A stretch of 64,000 nt of DNA from Carposina sasakii (taxonomy: Eukaryota; Arthropoda; Insecta; Lepidoptera; Carposinidae), in contig CP053168.1 in assembly GCA_014607495.2 (NCBI GenBank), forward strand, positions 62,001 to 126,000, read 5' to 3'. Positions within the stretch are counted from its first letter, which is position 1. Each line of letters starts with the position of its first letter. Made by a program: the position numbers and the translations under genes. Positions 32,405 to 43,947 of this stretch are shown piece by piece. Under the pieces are notes generated by a model, which saw only the letters and a program-made list of their open reading frames with translations, searched no databases and had not been told where the DNA came from.

Positions 32405-34746
32405 ATTTGATTTCAGTTTAGATTTTTGTGATTAAATAATTTCAAAATGGCGTAGAAGTGCACACTGACTCATTTTTTCAAGGTACACAGTGGGTCATGA
32501 GTAGGGTTGCCACCTTTTTTTTGCAGTTAAATTACATTAGTTATTATAGGTAAGAATAAAAAAGTACATAGTATCAAAATAAAGTACAATTTATTTTTCT
32601 TTATTAAATTTAAAAACATATTTTTTGTTGCCTTTTGCAGTTTGTATCAAATTAGTATCTCTACTAAACAATTGCACAGCATCTTTACATTCTATATTTA
32701 AATTAAAATAAATAAGTAACTCATTTTTAATCAAATTTAGAGAGGCTTTATTCCTTTCGTCTCGCCATTTACATTCATTACAGAAAAAACTCTTTCTGTG
32801 AATGCTGACGTGGCGGGAATAGACAATAAAAATGAAATTACTTTATACAAGTTTAAAAAAATTATCATCACTCTTATTAAATACTTGCTGCCATTTTTGT
32901 GCAGTTGATAGTTCTGTAAAACCCTTAGAAGTACATATTTGATTATAAAGCTGGTTTAATAAAGCGATTTCTCCATAAAGATCATCCATATCTACATCAA
33001 GTTTTTGCAAATTTAAATTTTCAATTATGTTAACAATATTATCAAATTCTACATGGCTCTTTAAATTTATATTACCAAGTATAAATAACCAGTTTGTGTT
33101 ATTAAAATCAAACCATTTATTCAGGTACTCTAGGGCTTTGTCAATAAATAATAAAAAATTCGTATGAATTTTCCCAGTCAGTTCCGGTGAAGATAACAGT
33201 TTAATTTTTTTGCCTGTTTCATACTCGTAGCCAAAAAAAGATCTTGTTTTCTTTGTGTTAATCCATCTCTAAGACTAACCATAATCCCATAAATATCTAA
33301 AATTGTTATGCAGTTGCCTTCTAGACATTTAACAGCTTTATTAAATAAATTTAATAAGTGACTACAAAAATGCAAAAAAATTTCAATAATATCATTCTCA
33401 GTTTCATTGAGCATCGATAAATTTTGTATAACTATTGGACATTGGTCTAAACTTAAAAAGTAGCTTCTAATAGGTGACCAATTTAATAATAATGTATCAA
33501 TGCATGACAAAAGAGAGAGCCATCTTGTTCCCACATGGCGTTTTATTTCATGAAAGTCTCCATCTACTAATGCTACAAATTTTTTCAGCTCCTCTCCTTA
33601 CTGCAGAATGTGAAAAATGAGCATAAATTTTTTAAATCACATTTTCTATGTCATGTGATAAAAAGCTCGTGGCATGTCTTACGCCATTATGCACTATATG
33701 TGCATGACAATTGCCTTTAATCAAATCTGGTACCAAATTTTTCATATTTGTGAATAAAGAATGATTGACACCAAAATTAGCATTGGTATTATCAGCGCTT
33801 AACCCAGAAACATTATGAAAAGATAATTTGTATTGCTCTAATGACTTTTGAATTGCTTCAAACATACCATCAGCAGATTCGCTACTATTTTCATAAAAAT
33901 CTAATAATTTGGTTTCAATCCCATTTTTGGCCGTAAAATATTGTATCACTAACGTAAACAGTTTTATAATTTTTTTATTAGAAGCATCTGTTTGTAAGCA
34001 GTAAAACAAATTGTCTGTATTAACAGCATCTATTACATTTTGTAAAGAATATGGGCCCAACACCTCTGTAACTAGTGCTTCCATTTTTGTTCTACCTAAG
34101 TGAATTGCTGTAGCTGAATTGACATAAATAATTTTATTCAATGTTATTGTACAATCCATGCTATTGTAGGACAAATTATGTTTTACAGTATGATATGTTA
34201 GGGCAAACTCTGAAGCAACAACAATGCGATAAAGAAAATATCGCTGAATCGAGACGATGTGGAAGCAGAAGAAGAGTCAAGGAATTTCTCAAGTAGTCCA
34301 GATGTTCTCCTTATTTCTAATTTTGATTTGTGTTTTGTTTGCTGGTGTTGTGTAACCTGAAAATAATAAGAATAATTCCATCACCTTACCCATCACCCGT
34401 CAACCCATTATCTCCAGTCACCAATAAATAATTTTACTTTCAAAGTTATTGAGGAAAAAACTGCATATTTATTTTAAATAAAATCAAATCATTTTATAGC
34501 ATAGCATAGTTTAGTTTGGATAATTAATGCAACCATATCTATACACATACATACTATTTACCCACTCTAATACACACACACGCACACGTGCACAGACAGA
34601 AAAAACAAAATTGGTCTTCTTACTTGTCCTATTCCTGCTGAAGCAATTGTGAATGTAATTCCACATAATTTACATTTTCCATTATATTCGTTTTGTGGAT
34701 CTTTAATTAGCCAATCACCATGTGCGATTTCCCACTGACTTTTATA

Positions 34747-37613
34747 CAGTCGTTTTGGGTAACTTTGAATTGCAGTTTAACTTTGAACAAAACTATGAAA
34801 AAGGTTTCTTAATATATTACATGGAAACTTTTTGTTGTTTCAATATTGTAACTGCGTAAAACGGATCGCCATTATGTTTTGTAGCAAACGAATTGACAAA
34901 AAATAAACTGTCAATGTCATAATTTTAAAAATCACCCGCCTTTACGTAGAGAAGTTAATACAAGTGTTGGTTGCTCTGGTTTGGAATCGTAATTAAATAT
35001 ACAAACCTTATTATAAACAGGTATGTATTGGTGTTTTACTTTAAAATGTAGTTTAAATATGATTATTTTCAAATAGTTGTCCGTATTTGATGTTAAATAT
35101 TGTGTTAATTTGGTAAAATTTTAACGACGGCCAAAATCTAAGTACTTTGGGTAACATTGAATGGTTCAAAGTTACCCATGTCACAAAAAATATTGTTTTG
35201 GGTAACTTTGAATATGTACGTAGATAATGTTGCCCAGTTCTGATTACAATTTTCCTTTTTACAGTTGTATGTACATAATAATACAAATATGCCCCGAAAA
35301 ACTCAAAAAGTGAACCCCGGCGTTAGGAGGTATGGGGTAAAGAGTAATTATACGCCTGAAACGCTCGAAGAAGCCCTCAATAAAATTCGTTCTGGTGCAA
35401 TGTCTAGATTGGCTGCTTCAAAGTTTTACAAAATACCCGCAGTGACCCTTTTTTACAAATTGAATAGCAAACATAATAAGCCAGTTGGTAAACCTGTTAC
35501 TTTTAGTAAAGATGAAGAAACTAGCTTCAAGGCCCATTTGTTGTTGCTAAGCGATCTGGGCATACCTATAAGTATGATGGATTTCAGATATGTAGTAAAA
35601 AACTACTTAGATAGCAACAATATAACTAAGCCTCAATTTAAAATAACCTGCCAGGTTACGAATGGGGTGCTTTGTTCTTAGAAAGAAACCCAGAATTAAA
35701 AGCAAAAATTGCTCATAACATATCCCGAAAAAGGGCTCAAGTCACCAGAGAAATGGTCGAGAATTTCTTTGAAAATATTCAAACGGAAATAGAAGGAGTT
35801 CCACCAGAAAATATATATAATATGGATGAGTCGGGATTTCATGACGACCCTGGAAAGAAGAAGTTGCTTTTTAGAAGAGACTCTCGACATCCCGAAGTTA
35901 TAAAAAACACAAGTAAATCGTGTTACACCGTCGTCTTTTGTGCGAATGCTGGTGGCGAAGTTTTGCCTCCTTTTTTTATATTTAAAGGCAAAAAACTATG
36001 GTCTGATTGGCTTTTCCAAGCCCCTGTAGGTTCGAGAATGGCTGTGTCCGAATGTGGATGGATTGATTCCTCAATATTTGAAGAGTGGTTGGAAAGACAT
36101 TTTATCCAATACGTTGATAAGCAAGATGGCAAAAAAGTCTTATTGTGCGATAATCTCAGCGCCCACATATCACCAAAAGCATTACTTCTTTGTAACGAAC
36201 ACAACATCACGTTCATTTGCATAATTCCCAATTCAACCCAACTGTTACAACCTTTAGATGTGGGCTATTTTTCAGGTTTAAAAACTGCCTGGAGAAATGT
36301 TCTCAATGATTATCGACAGACTAGTAAGGGAAAAAGGTACAAGCACTGCCAAAGCCTCTCTTTGCCCAGCTGCTCAAAAAATCTCTAGACAAAATTGAAG
36401 GTACGTCTTCTGATAATGTGAAAGCCGGATTTAAGAGCTGTGGCTTGCAACCGATTTCATCTTCTACCGTTTTGAACAAACTACCAACGTACACGTCTCA
36501 GACAGAAATTTGCGATTCTGTTGGTACAAGTTTCATTAACTACATAGAAGAAATAAGGCAAGGAGATTTAAATGTGAAGAAAGGAACAAAATTCCAATTA
36601 CCTGTCACAGCTGGGAAAAGTGTTTCGGCTGAGGAGGTCGTAAAATATTATGAAGAACGAGACAAGACAAACAAAAGTAAAGGACAAATGGGAGACAAAA
36701 CGACGCGTAATCCAAGAAACGAGGGCGACCCATGGGATCTAAGAACAAAAAAAAGAAGGTTACTAATGATGAAGAACAAGAAAAAGGTTTTCAGAGTGAC
36801 CAGGTTAAGAATGGAGAAGTAGAAGATACAAGTATTATTGAAAAAAAATGTGATAATGAGTCTCAAGAAATTGAAAGAAATGTAATAGTTGTAGAAGCTT
36901 TAGTTCACCAACCTCCTCAACACGCCAAGACACCTGCTGGTGAAGTAAGCAACACTTTTAAAAATCAAGCCGTGGCAGAAGATATTAGGCAGGAAATAGA
37001 AATGTTAAATGAAGAAAGTACAGACTTAGATATAGGTAGCGAAGTGATTATAATGGAAGAAGAAATTATAGAGGAATATACAGTAGAAAAGGCAAGTGGG
37101 GAGCTAAAACCTGTAGTTTTAGCGACTGAGAAATGTGCAGGAAAGGGAGACGTTGAAGTCCCGAAAATCAAAGAGGGTACATATTGTATCTTTAGAGAAG
37201 AGGGAAGTTTGTTCCCAGGAAGAATACAAAAAGTTAACCCCTTACAAGTCTGTGTGCTCCAAAAAAATTTTTTAGGTGGTTGGTCTTGGCCTTCTAAAAT
37301 TGAAATATGTCGAATCAATGAGGCCAATATAATTAGTATTTTGAAAGACAAACAGGTATCCAGAAAAAGCGGTCACACTTATATTGACGATGACATTTTG
37401 TTTATGGAATGGGGTGAATGACTTAAAAAATTAAACATTGTTTAAAGATAATGTTGCTAGTTCTATTGTTTTTTTTTGTAAATTTTTTATTTTAGAAAAT
37501 AAACAAACTCAAAAGAACACTATTTGTTCAATAAAATAAACATAAATAATCTAAATGAGATTTGTAAAATCACAAATATTGTAAAAAATATTCAAAGTTA
37601 CCCAAAATGACTG
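34747..37613 (+). mobile_element. pogo/Tigger-like transposon P5, both ends present
   Basis: A 2867-bp element between TA copies (34745-34746 and 37614-37615). The terminal inverted repeats CAGTCRTTTTGGGTAACTTT extend to about 24 bp with one mismatch. The private motif GGGTAACTTTGAAT recurs at 34756, 35151 (variant), 35173 (inverted), 35203 and 37591 (inverted). The 5' arm 34747-35288 has no gene. It lies inside the BED-finger exon of the hAT gene. Confidence 0.93.
35289..37421 (+). pseudogene. pogo-like transposase of P5 with C-terminal barrel-like domain, two frameshifts
   Basis: The likely start is ATG 35289 (MPRKTQKVNPGVRRYG). HTH_psq (LEEALNKIRSGAMSRLAA), Tc5-type HTH, then a frameshift near 35640 (frame resumes as LPGYEWGALFLERNPEL). 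DDE_1 has NMDESG, LLCDNLSAH and LLQPLD. A second frameshift lies near 36335 in an A5 run. The tail (36418-37421) is highly charged and ends in about 80 residues (GTYCIFREEGSLFPGRIQKV to DDILFMEWGE). That end looks like a small beta-barrel domain and not the PHD finger of P2-P4. Catalytic residues are intact. Confidence 0.83.
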
Positions 37614-38158
37614 TACTTCTGCAATCGTTTATTTTTCTTTTTTGCAATGTCATTTTTTTTAACATTTTTTCGGTGTAACATTTTCACTATCTGTTTCATC
37701 CGTTTCACAATTGAAATTACGTTTTGTAGGTGTATGTGGAGTATTCTTGTCCATGATTTACTATAGCATAAATCTATAAAACTAAAGAAAGTTTAAAGTT
37801 TTCCTATTGAATTCAAAATTCAAACCGCTTTGCACACACAAAACAAACAAGAAATTACGACAATGATACTGACATGACATCTGACATTGTTGACATTTGA
37901 GGTTAGGTGGCGTTCAGAAAATGTTAAAAACGAGTAAGTGATGTGGCGCTGGCGAGTGGCGATATAGATTCATCACTAATCGATAAATTTCGTTGAACGA
38001 AAAATTACTTACGACTAAACTTTTGAAAATCCCAAAAAAATCAAATCATGCAAAATAAAGTATTTTCGTGTACTATATTGTTCTCATAAAGTATAGAGTT
38101 ACCTGAAATAACGTACAATACTTTATTATAAAGTACGGGTGGCAATCCTAGTCATGAG

Positions 38159-38222
38159 CATGAGAGTGTACCTTCGTACTGTAGCACTCAATAATTCGTA
38201 ATTCTATGATTTTGTTCGTAGA
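38159..38222. other. P7 5' flank adjoining the hAT insertion
   Basis: A short noncoding leader lies before the P7 start codon. The hAT element has inserted 64 bases upstream of it. No pogo terminal repeat is recognisable on either side. Confidence 0.4.
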
Positions 38223-39215
38223 ATGCCACGAAAGAAGACGAATAGAAAAATAGGGAATACTCCCCACGAAAAAATCAAAGAAGGCTTGCGGTTAATAAGG
38301 AGCGGGGAATCTATGCGAAAAACATCAAAAAGTGTCAATGTCCCTTTTGCTACACTGAAAAGGTATTATTGGAAAACCAAGAACTGCGAATCGCTTGATG
38401 ACTTGTTACCCACTCAGTTAGAACCTAACTATTCAGTTAATAAAATATTCGATGAAGAACAAGAGAACGTACTGAAAAACTATTTTACTCATTGTGCCCT
38501 TTTGTTCTACGGACTGACCGCAAAAGAAAGCCGAAATGTAGCATTTCAATGTGCTAAGATGAATAATTTGAAAATGCCTGCTTCCTGGGAGGAGAAGCAA
38601 ATGGCTGGCAAGGACTGGTTAATTTCATTTAGACGCAGACATAATGTCTCATTAAAAATACCAGAACCATGCAGTCTCGCTAGAGCAACAGCTTTCAACC
38701 AAACCAATGTCAGTAAATTTTACGACAGTTTGGAACATCTCATTTTACGAAGTCAATCATTCGCTGATGGAACCAGAATTTTTAATCTGGATGAAACATC
38801 CACTACTACGGTGCAAAGGCCTCAGAAAGTGCTTGCACCAACTGGCAGAAAAATCATTGGTAGGGTGACTAGCGGGGAACGGGGCACACTAGTCACTACT
38901 TGCTGTATCGTGAGTGCCAGTGGGAATTTCTTGCCCCCAGTAATGGTTTTTCCTAGAAAGAATTTTAAAGACCACATGATAAAAAATACGCCACCTGGAA
39001 TTCTCTGATTGGCATCGTCTACTGGATGGATGAAGTCGACAATATTTCCAGAGGTTATGAAACATTTCATGAAACACACAAATAATGTTTCGAAAGAAAA
39101 TCCTTGCATATTAATCATGGATAATCATAAGACGAAAGCGGGAAACCCAAGAAAAAGAAGAAAATTTGATCTGTGGATGAGAGACAGAGAAGAAGAAACA
39201 GAAATTTTTATATAA
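38223..39215 (+). pseudogene. pogo-like transposase P7, 3'-truncated
   Basis: Start MPRKKTNRKIGNTPHEKIKE. HTH_psq (residues 10-60), Tc5-type HTH (EEKQMAGKDWLISFRRRHN), DDE_1 with LDETS, an in-frame TGA at 39006-39008, then LIMDNHKTK. The third Asp (LQPLD) and the C-terminal tail are lost; the sequence runs into unrelated basic text from about 39140. Up to the stop the first 261 codons are clean. Confidence 0.85.
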
Positions 39216-39479
39216 ATACTCCTTGAAAAATCTTTGCAATAGTACTTGCAAGAAGAAATGTACTACAAAGGACTGAAGAACAAAGAAAATGAATACATGA
39301 GCAGTACTTATGTACTTATTTAAGTTGGGAGCAACAGGGTTTGTTTATCAAGTGCTTGGTAGTAGAAAAACAAGTTGCGAGAAGAATTCAATCTAACACA
39401 GAAGGTAACCCGAAACGCATGGTCACATATTGTTATTTATTTAAGGTAGATAATCTTCCTAAAGTTGATTATTGCAAAA

Positions 39480-39920
39480 TCTTGACTACGCTTGGTTACA
39501 ATGCTAAAAATGATTCAAGACTTATTACAGGTACAGGTACATACCAGTTTTTCATGGGAATTCCACGTGGATTATTTATGTAGTAAATTAAGAATACTAC
39601 TTGGAAAATTCCATCATTTAAGTTTTAAAATACCTGTTTCAATATTAAAATGTTTATATTTCGCCTTAGTCGATTCTATCTTGGGTTATGCTCTTGATTG
39701 CTATGGCCTCACCTTTAAAACATAAAACATACATAGATAAATTAGAAGCACTACAAATAAGATTTTTTAAATTAATGGTCAACAGCAAAACAAAAAGTGA
39801 TTGTAAAGGAGATTATACCAAGCTTTTTAAAATATGTAAAATTTTACCAGTTTGAAACATAAATACCTTTTGGCAATTAACAACCACAGCAAACAAGATC
39901 ATAACATAACTTAATATTGA
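39480..39920 (+). pseudogene. LINE RT C-terminal fragment (L3)
   Basis: FHVDYLCSKLRILLGKFHH and KCLYFALVDSILGYALDCYG fit the region after the RT palm of Jockey-like LINEs, as in L2 and L4. Frameshifts flank it. 39216-39480 and 39921-40101 show no supportable gene. Confidence 0.65.
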
Positions 39921-40101
39921 TTCGGCATGAGTGTGGTACTAGGTCAGTATCCATGAGTAAATATGAGGTCCCTAAAGTAAATAATTATTACGGTGACAGA
40001 TCACTAAAAAAACGTTTACCGTATATTTTAACCTGGAACCGCGTTTATGCCGATTTAAGAGTTTATTAAAAAAATATTTATTAGAGACACTTGAATCCTC
40101 C

Positions 40102-40440
40102 CAGTGTTGCCAGATCGTACATTGCGAAATTATCTCATATTTATTACAAAATTATCGTGTTTTTATCGCATGACAGAATATATGGACAAGGTATGAATCC
40201 AAACCCCCCCGCTACGAGTTACGAGTTACGGACAAGGTATGCAATCCTACCTCCCCCCCACGAGTTGGAATTTAGTGGATTTTAGGGGTAATATTGATTG
40301 TTTACGAAATTATCGTAGATTTGACAATATTATCGTAGAATTTGGACTAATTATCGTACGATACCTAATTTTAATTTTTATGGCATGACACTCGAAATTA
40401 TCGTAGATCTACGATAATTATCGTGCATCTGGCAACGCTG
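40102..40440. mobile_element. hAT-type MITE
   Basis: A 339-bp element with an 8-bp duplication AATCCTCC (40094-40101 and 40441-40448). Ends CAGTGTTGCCAGATCGTACA and, read inward from the right, CAGCGTTGCCAGATGCACGA form imperfect inverted repeats. The palindrome TCGTAGATCTACGA lies inside, and the phrase ATTATCGT recurs several times. No coding capacity. The tips resemble those of the hAT element at 32502. Confidence 0.9.
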
Positions 40441-40665
40441 AATCCTCCTAATATTTCATCCTTATAATTATGGTCAAACTTCACTTAGGTAAGTTTGTTT
40501 ATTTTTAATTAAGATTTTATTAATTTAAGTTGTTACATAAAGAAACTATTACCTGCAGTCAAGCCGTGTAAGCAGTTTTGCAGGGAATTGTAAAACAACT
40601 GTATAATTTTAAAGTTAATAAATAAATAAATAATAATAATTGTATTTAACGAAAGCTTTGTACCC

Positions 40666-40905
40666 TTGGGGTCAACGAATAGTTGTTCTGTCCCATACGC
40701 AGCCGTGTGGAATGAGACGGTATCAGGGAGGCGCCGAGAAGATATAATGTCGGCATTTCATGCTTTCTTGGTTCATAAAAGAAATGCCGAGCATATAACT
40801 TTGTGGCTCGATAACTGTTCGGCTCAAAATAAAAATTGGGCACTGTTGTCTTACCAATTACAAATGCTAGAGCCGGAGGCTTTAAAAAAACCAAAATCTA
40901 TTTAA
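40666..40905 (+). pseudogene. DUF7869-like fragment
   Basis: ITLWLDNCSAQNKNWALLSY is the same motif as ILWSDCCGGQNRN in the element at 7019-8595. About 75 residues survive. 40449-40665 shows only AT-rich sequence with a short TAAA repeat. Confidence 0.65.
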
Positions 40906-41002
40906 CTAAAATTTAATTAATCAATACTTTTTCTTACAATCAAAATTATATCTAAGACAAGTGACAAGTGGTCGATGTGTGTACCAAGAGTGACGCGGGT
41001 GG

Positions 41003-41165
41003 CTCGATTCTGTGTAGCAATCCGCTCGTGACGACGATGATTCACTTAATGCAGCGTCAGTTCTTGTACTTGGTATAGCGGTCGGTACCTTCCTACCGAA
41101 ATTCCTCATGATATTGCAATCACCGCGATGTATCAGCGATCGCCGTGGTAGGCCAATACGTAACA
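41003..41165 (-). repeat. 3' LTR remnant of Gypsy-1
   Basis: It matches the 5' LTR at 47930-48110 closely from TGTTACGTATTGGCC (41165 leftward) to ACAGAATCGAG, with a deletion of about 17 bases. Beyond 41003 the similarity ends, so the outer end is lost. The minus-strand purine tract GGGATGGAGG (41166-41175) precedes it. Confidence 0.85.
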
Positions 41166-41175
41166 CCTCCATCCC
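41166..41175 (-). other. Polypurine tract of Gypsy-1
   Basis: GGGATGGAGG on the minus strand sits immediately before the TGTTACG start of the LTR, the expected position for plus-strand priming. Confidence 0.75.
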
Positions 41176-41622
41176 TTGAACAGCAACTATTCGATGTCTT
41201 CAGATGAGAAAGTTGATGAGAAATTATTTAAGTCGACTCTTCCGTCGCTAGGGTTGATTCTTCCATTTCCTGGTTTCATGTGAGTTACAGGTTCTTTCGG
41301 GTGTACATTTTTCAGATATAGTTTTCTATAACCCACTAGTGAAAGTGCCAATATAGTTGCACATAATAAAATTGTATAGATTGGGATAGTGGTATGATAT
41401 ACTAAGGCTGTTGTTTCAGCTTAACGGGTGACTGCATGGATATCTTCATGTTGCTTGCATGTAGATTTTCTAGACTTATAGAGTTGAGTCTTATAAAGGG
41501 TTTGTCAGTTTGATTCAGATTTTCAGGTGTAGCTTCTAATATTTTTATAACTTGTCCTTTTATTCGATCATAGACATTTGATATGGTGAATTCAGGAGTT
41601 TTCAGGAAACAGTTATAGGGAA

Positions 41623-42932
41623 CTATTGCCAGATAGCTGCCTTGAAGAGTCTTGTACTGCTCTTGTCCGCACGATACTTGAATCTTGGTAGGTTTTGGGA
41701 AACTGATAGTGTAGTGTCTATCGTCGAGCTGCTGCAGGGCGTCTTTGGTACAATGGAGTTCAGCTTACAGGAAGGGTGAAGTTTTTGTGTGGTTATTAGC
41801 TCATGCACGCTGGATGAGGCTATTGGGAACTTGTACACTATTACTACCATTTTATTTTTATAGTAAGAACCTATTTTAATTATATCATAATAATCTCTAA
41901 AATCTACGTCAAGGACTTCATTATTTGAATATAAAGCCTATCTAACATATTTCGTAATGATACTAAACTAAGTACAGAGTGATTCTTGCTCGATGCTCGA
42001 ATACTACTCAATATATTATCTAACCTATTTAACTCTTCCCATAAACTTTCTATATTATCATTTAAAATTAAAAGATGTTGCGCCAAATGGGCGTATTTAA
42101 TTAAATCTGATTGCGAAATAGGACTTTTACCTTTAATTATTAAATTTAAAGTATCACCAATTTTATTTTGATTTTTAATTATGCTGTCTAAAATACTAGA
42201 GTGGTGAGACATCCATTCCTTTGTCAAACTAATATGCTTATTAAATTCGGATCCTAATTTATTCCCGTTATCCTGTAGAACTTTAATGGCATTATCATAT
42301 TTTATCGCGTCATTGTAGTCTAGATTTCCGGAAATGCTTTTTATAACAGAACCTAGCCCGTCTATGAGTCCTCTCTTAACACGATTTGCCTCAAAACTTA
42401 ACACGTTGACGGACAGTAGAAACAAGTGAAATTCGAAAATTGACACTATATGTTTTTGTAATTTTTAGAATATTAGAAGTATGGTTTTACTCTTTCTGCT
42501 TAAATACACTTAATTTTGATTAATTCAGCACCTTTAATTAGGTTGCGGCTACAACCGCAGTGTCTAAAAACGACCGTTTCGTATTGGACGGCTATTGCCG
42601 TCATGTCACATAGTGAACTTGAACTTGACGGCTATAGACGCAACTGTCCGTCAACGTGTTAATAGTTGTTCAGAAATCTTTTCAAGTTTATTACTAAGAT
42701 ATACCATGTAGGGCTCATACAGTGATGAAGTCTTGTTATTTAGTCGAGGTCTAAAATTTGTAAGCTCTAATTTAACTAAATCAATTTTTGAATGAATATC
42801 CTCAATATTAATGTATTGTAAAAAGGAGTGATAGTGAGATATAATTTTAGTCGGTCCTAGTTTAAAGGGTAGTAGTCTGGTTCCATCTTCTAAACTGTCA
42901 ATTGTCACGTCTTGTGCTCGACTTAGTCGCAA
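41623..42932 (-). pseudogene. Errantivirus-type env gene of Gypsy-1, broken
   Basis: Three pieces: 42932-42662 (N-terminal surface part), 42401-41904 (furin-like RVKR site followed by a glycine-rich hydrophobic segment and an amphipathic helix, as in errantivirus envelope proteins) and 41850-41623 (C-terminal part). A TTAA MITE separates the first two. Frameshifts separate the second and third, and no transmembrane end is readable. The gene identifies the element as an env-bearing Gypsy and is not functional. Confidence 0.75.
42402..42658. mobile_element. piggyBac-type MITE in Gypsy-1 env
   Basis: A 257-bp element between TTAA copies (42398-42401, 42659-42662), with perfect 16-bp inverted ends CACGTTGACGGACAGT. 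The internal phrase GACGGCTAT recurs. The env frame is continuous once the MITE and one TTAA are taken away. The tips differ from PB1 after the first four bases, so a different piggyBac lineage probably mobilised it. Confidence 0.92.
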
Positions 42933-42993
42933 TGTCAGTAGTAGAAGTATCCGGTAACAAGTGTGGTTTATTAGAAATTCGTTTAAGGCGTGA

Positions 42994-43930
42994 TTACGCT
43001 ACAGGGCCTCTTCTCTTTTTAGTGTAAATATGAATCGGGAGGTCTGCTAAAACAGTGTCCTGGGTATAGCGTGCTGCCAGTTTTTGACGGCTTGCTAGAG
43101 GGTTACGGATAAATACTTGTTGGTCTGTAGTATATTCTGTTTCAGGTTCACGGTCTCTATTCCTATTTTCAGTAAGTTCAGTTCGTTGGTGTAGAGCAGT
43201 CTCGTTTAGTATGTCATATACCTGTTTCATACGATTTCTGTGGTCTTGGGTATATTGTTGAAATAAATGTTCGGATAAGTCTATGTCTGTAGGGTCACGG
43301 GGATCAAAATGTCCAGTTATTATATCTAAAGGTCTACATTTTGTAAAACTATGTATGGAACTATTATAAGCTAAAACTGCATAAGGCATTAGGTTAATAA
43401 TGGATTCGGTGCGTTGTTCTAATTTTAGTATTCTTAAATGTTCTAAAATAGTTGAGTGAAAACGCTCTACTATGCCGTTAGAATTAGGGGAATGGGCAAG
43501 GATTTTATTATGTTGTATCTTATGGACTTTTGTAAATTCTGAGAAAAGTTGATTAGTGAACTCTGGTCCTTGATCAGTGGTCACTGTCAAAGATACACCA
43601 TGATGAGTGCAGAATTGAAGTAAAGCTTGTATGACACTTATAGCTGTGCCATCTCTTAGATAGTATGCTTGGGCATATTTCGAGAAAGCATCTACTATAG
43701 TTAAATATTTTTAATCTGAGCTGTAAATAAGTCAATATGTACTATACAAAAGGTTTAGTAGGAGGTGGAACTGTACAAAATTTCTGTTTAACAGGATTGC
43801 GGTCATATTTAGCTTGACCACAAATGCTGCATTCGCTGATGTATTTTGAGATATGTTCTTTCATTTTAGGCCAATAGTATCTATGGGATAAGGCTAAGAA
43901 ACATTCGGTAATACCACGGTGGTTGGTTTT
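42994..43930 (-). pseudogene. Gypsy-1 integrase, partly open
   Basis: 43930-43740 carries degraded zinc-finger text (HH then CSICGQAKYDR). The core is visible as VTTDQGPEF and ILAHSPNSNGIVERFHSTIL (43590-43450), containing the second Asp and the catalytic Glu region. It then runs to a C-terminal domain ending 42994. The first catalytic Asp segment (43650-43720) is interrupted by a frameshift or stop. Confidence 0.8.
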
Positions 43931-43947
43931 ACCCTCGTGATACTTCC

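Larger units (their letters stand above)
32591..37754 (-). pseudogene. hAT transposase (BED finger to hAT-C), split by P5
   Basis: The N-terminus (ATG 37754) and the start of a BED-type finger lie right of P5. On the left the finger continues as DWLIKDPQNEYNGKCKLCGI (about 34735-34660). Across the TA target the frame is continuous (RLQKYKSQWEIAHG). The core holds LQTDASNKK, GLSADNTNANFG and NCHAHIVHNGV (34174-33632), then MGTRWLSLL (33534). The C-terminal hAT dimerisation part has ATSAFTERVFSVMN (about 32810) and ends at 32591. Frameshifts near 37660, 34230-34330, 33600, 33180 and 32730 make it inactive. It resembles the ZBED/KIAA1586-like hAT group. Confidence 0.85.
32502..38150 (-). mobile_element. 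hAT transposon carrying P5
   Basis: Ends TAGGGTTGCCACC (32502) and, read inward from 38150, TAGGATTGCCACC. A perfect 8-bp target duplication GTCATGAG lies at 32494-32501 and 38151-38158. Removing P5 leaves about 2.8 kb with one minus-strand gene. The empty site would lie between AAGGTACAC and GTGTACCTT, an inverted repeat. Confidence 0.92.

Noticed and set aside
40921..41172. Open frame of 83 codons, with a sibling at 47878-48111
   Set aside because: Both lie in the LTR copies of Gypsy-1; the shared protein text reflects LTR identity only.
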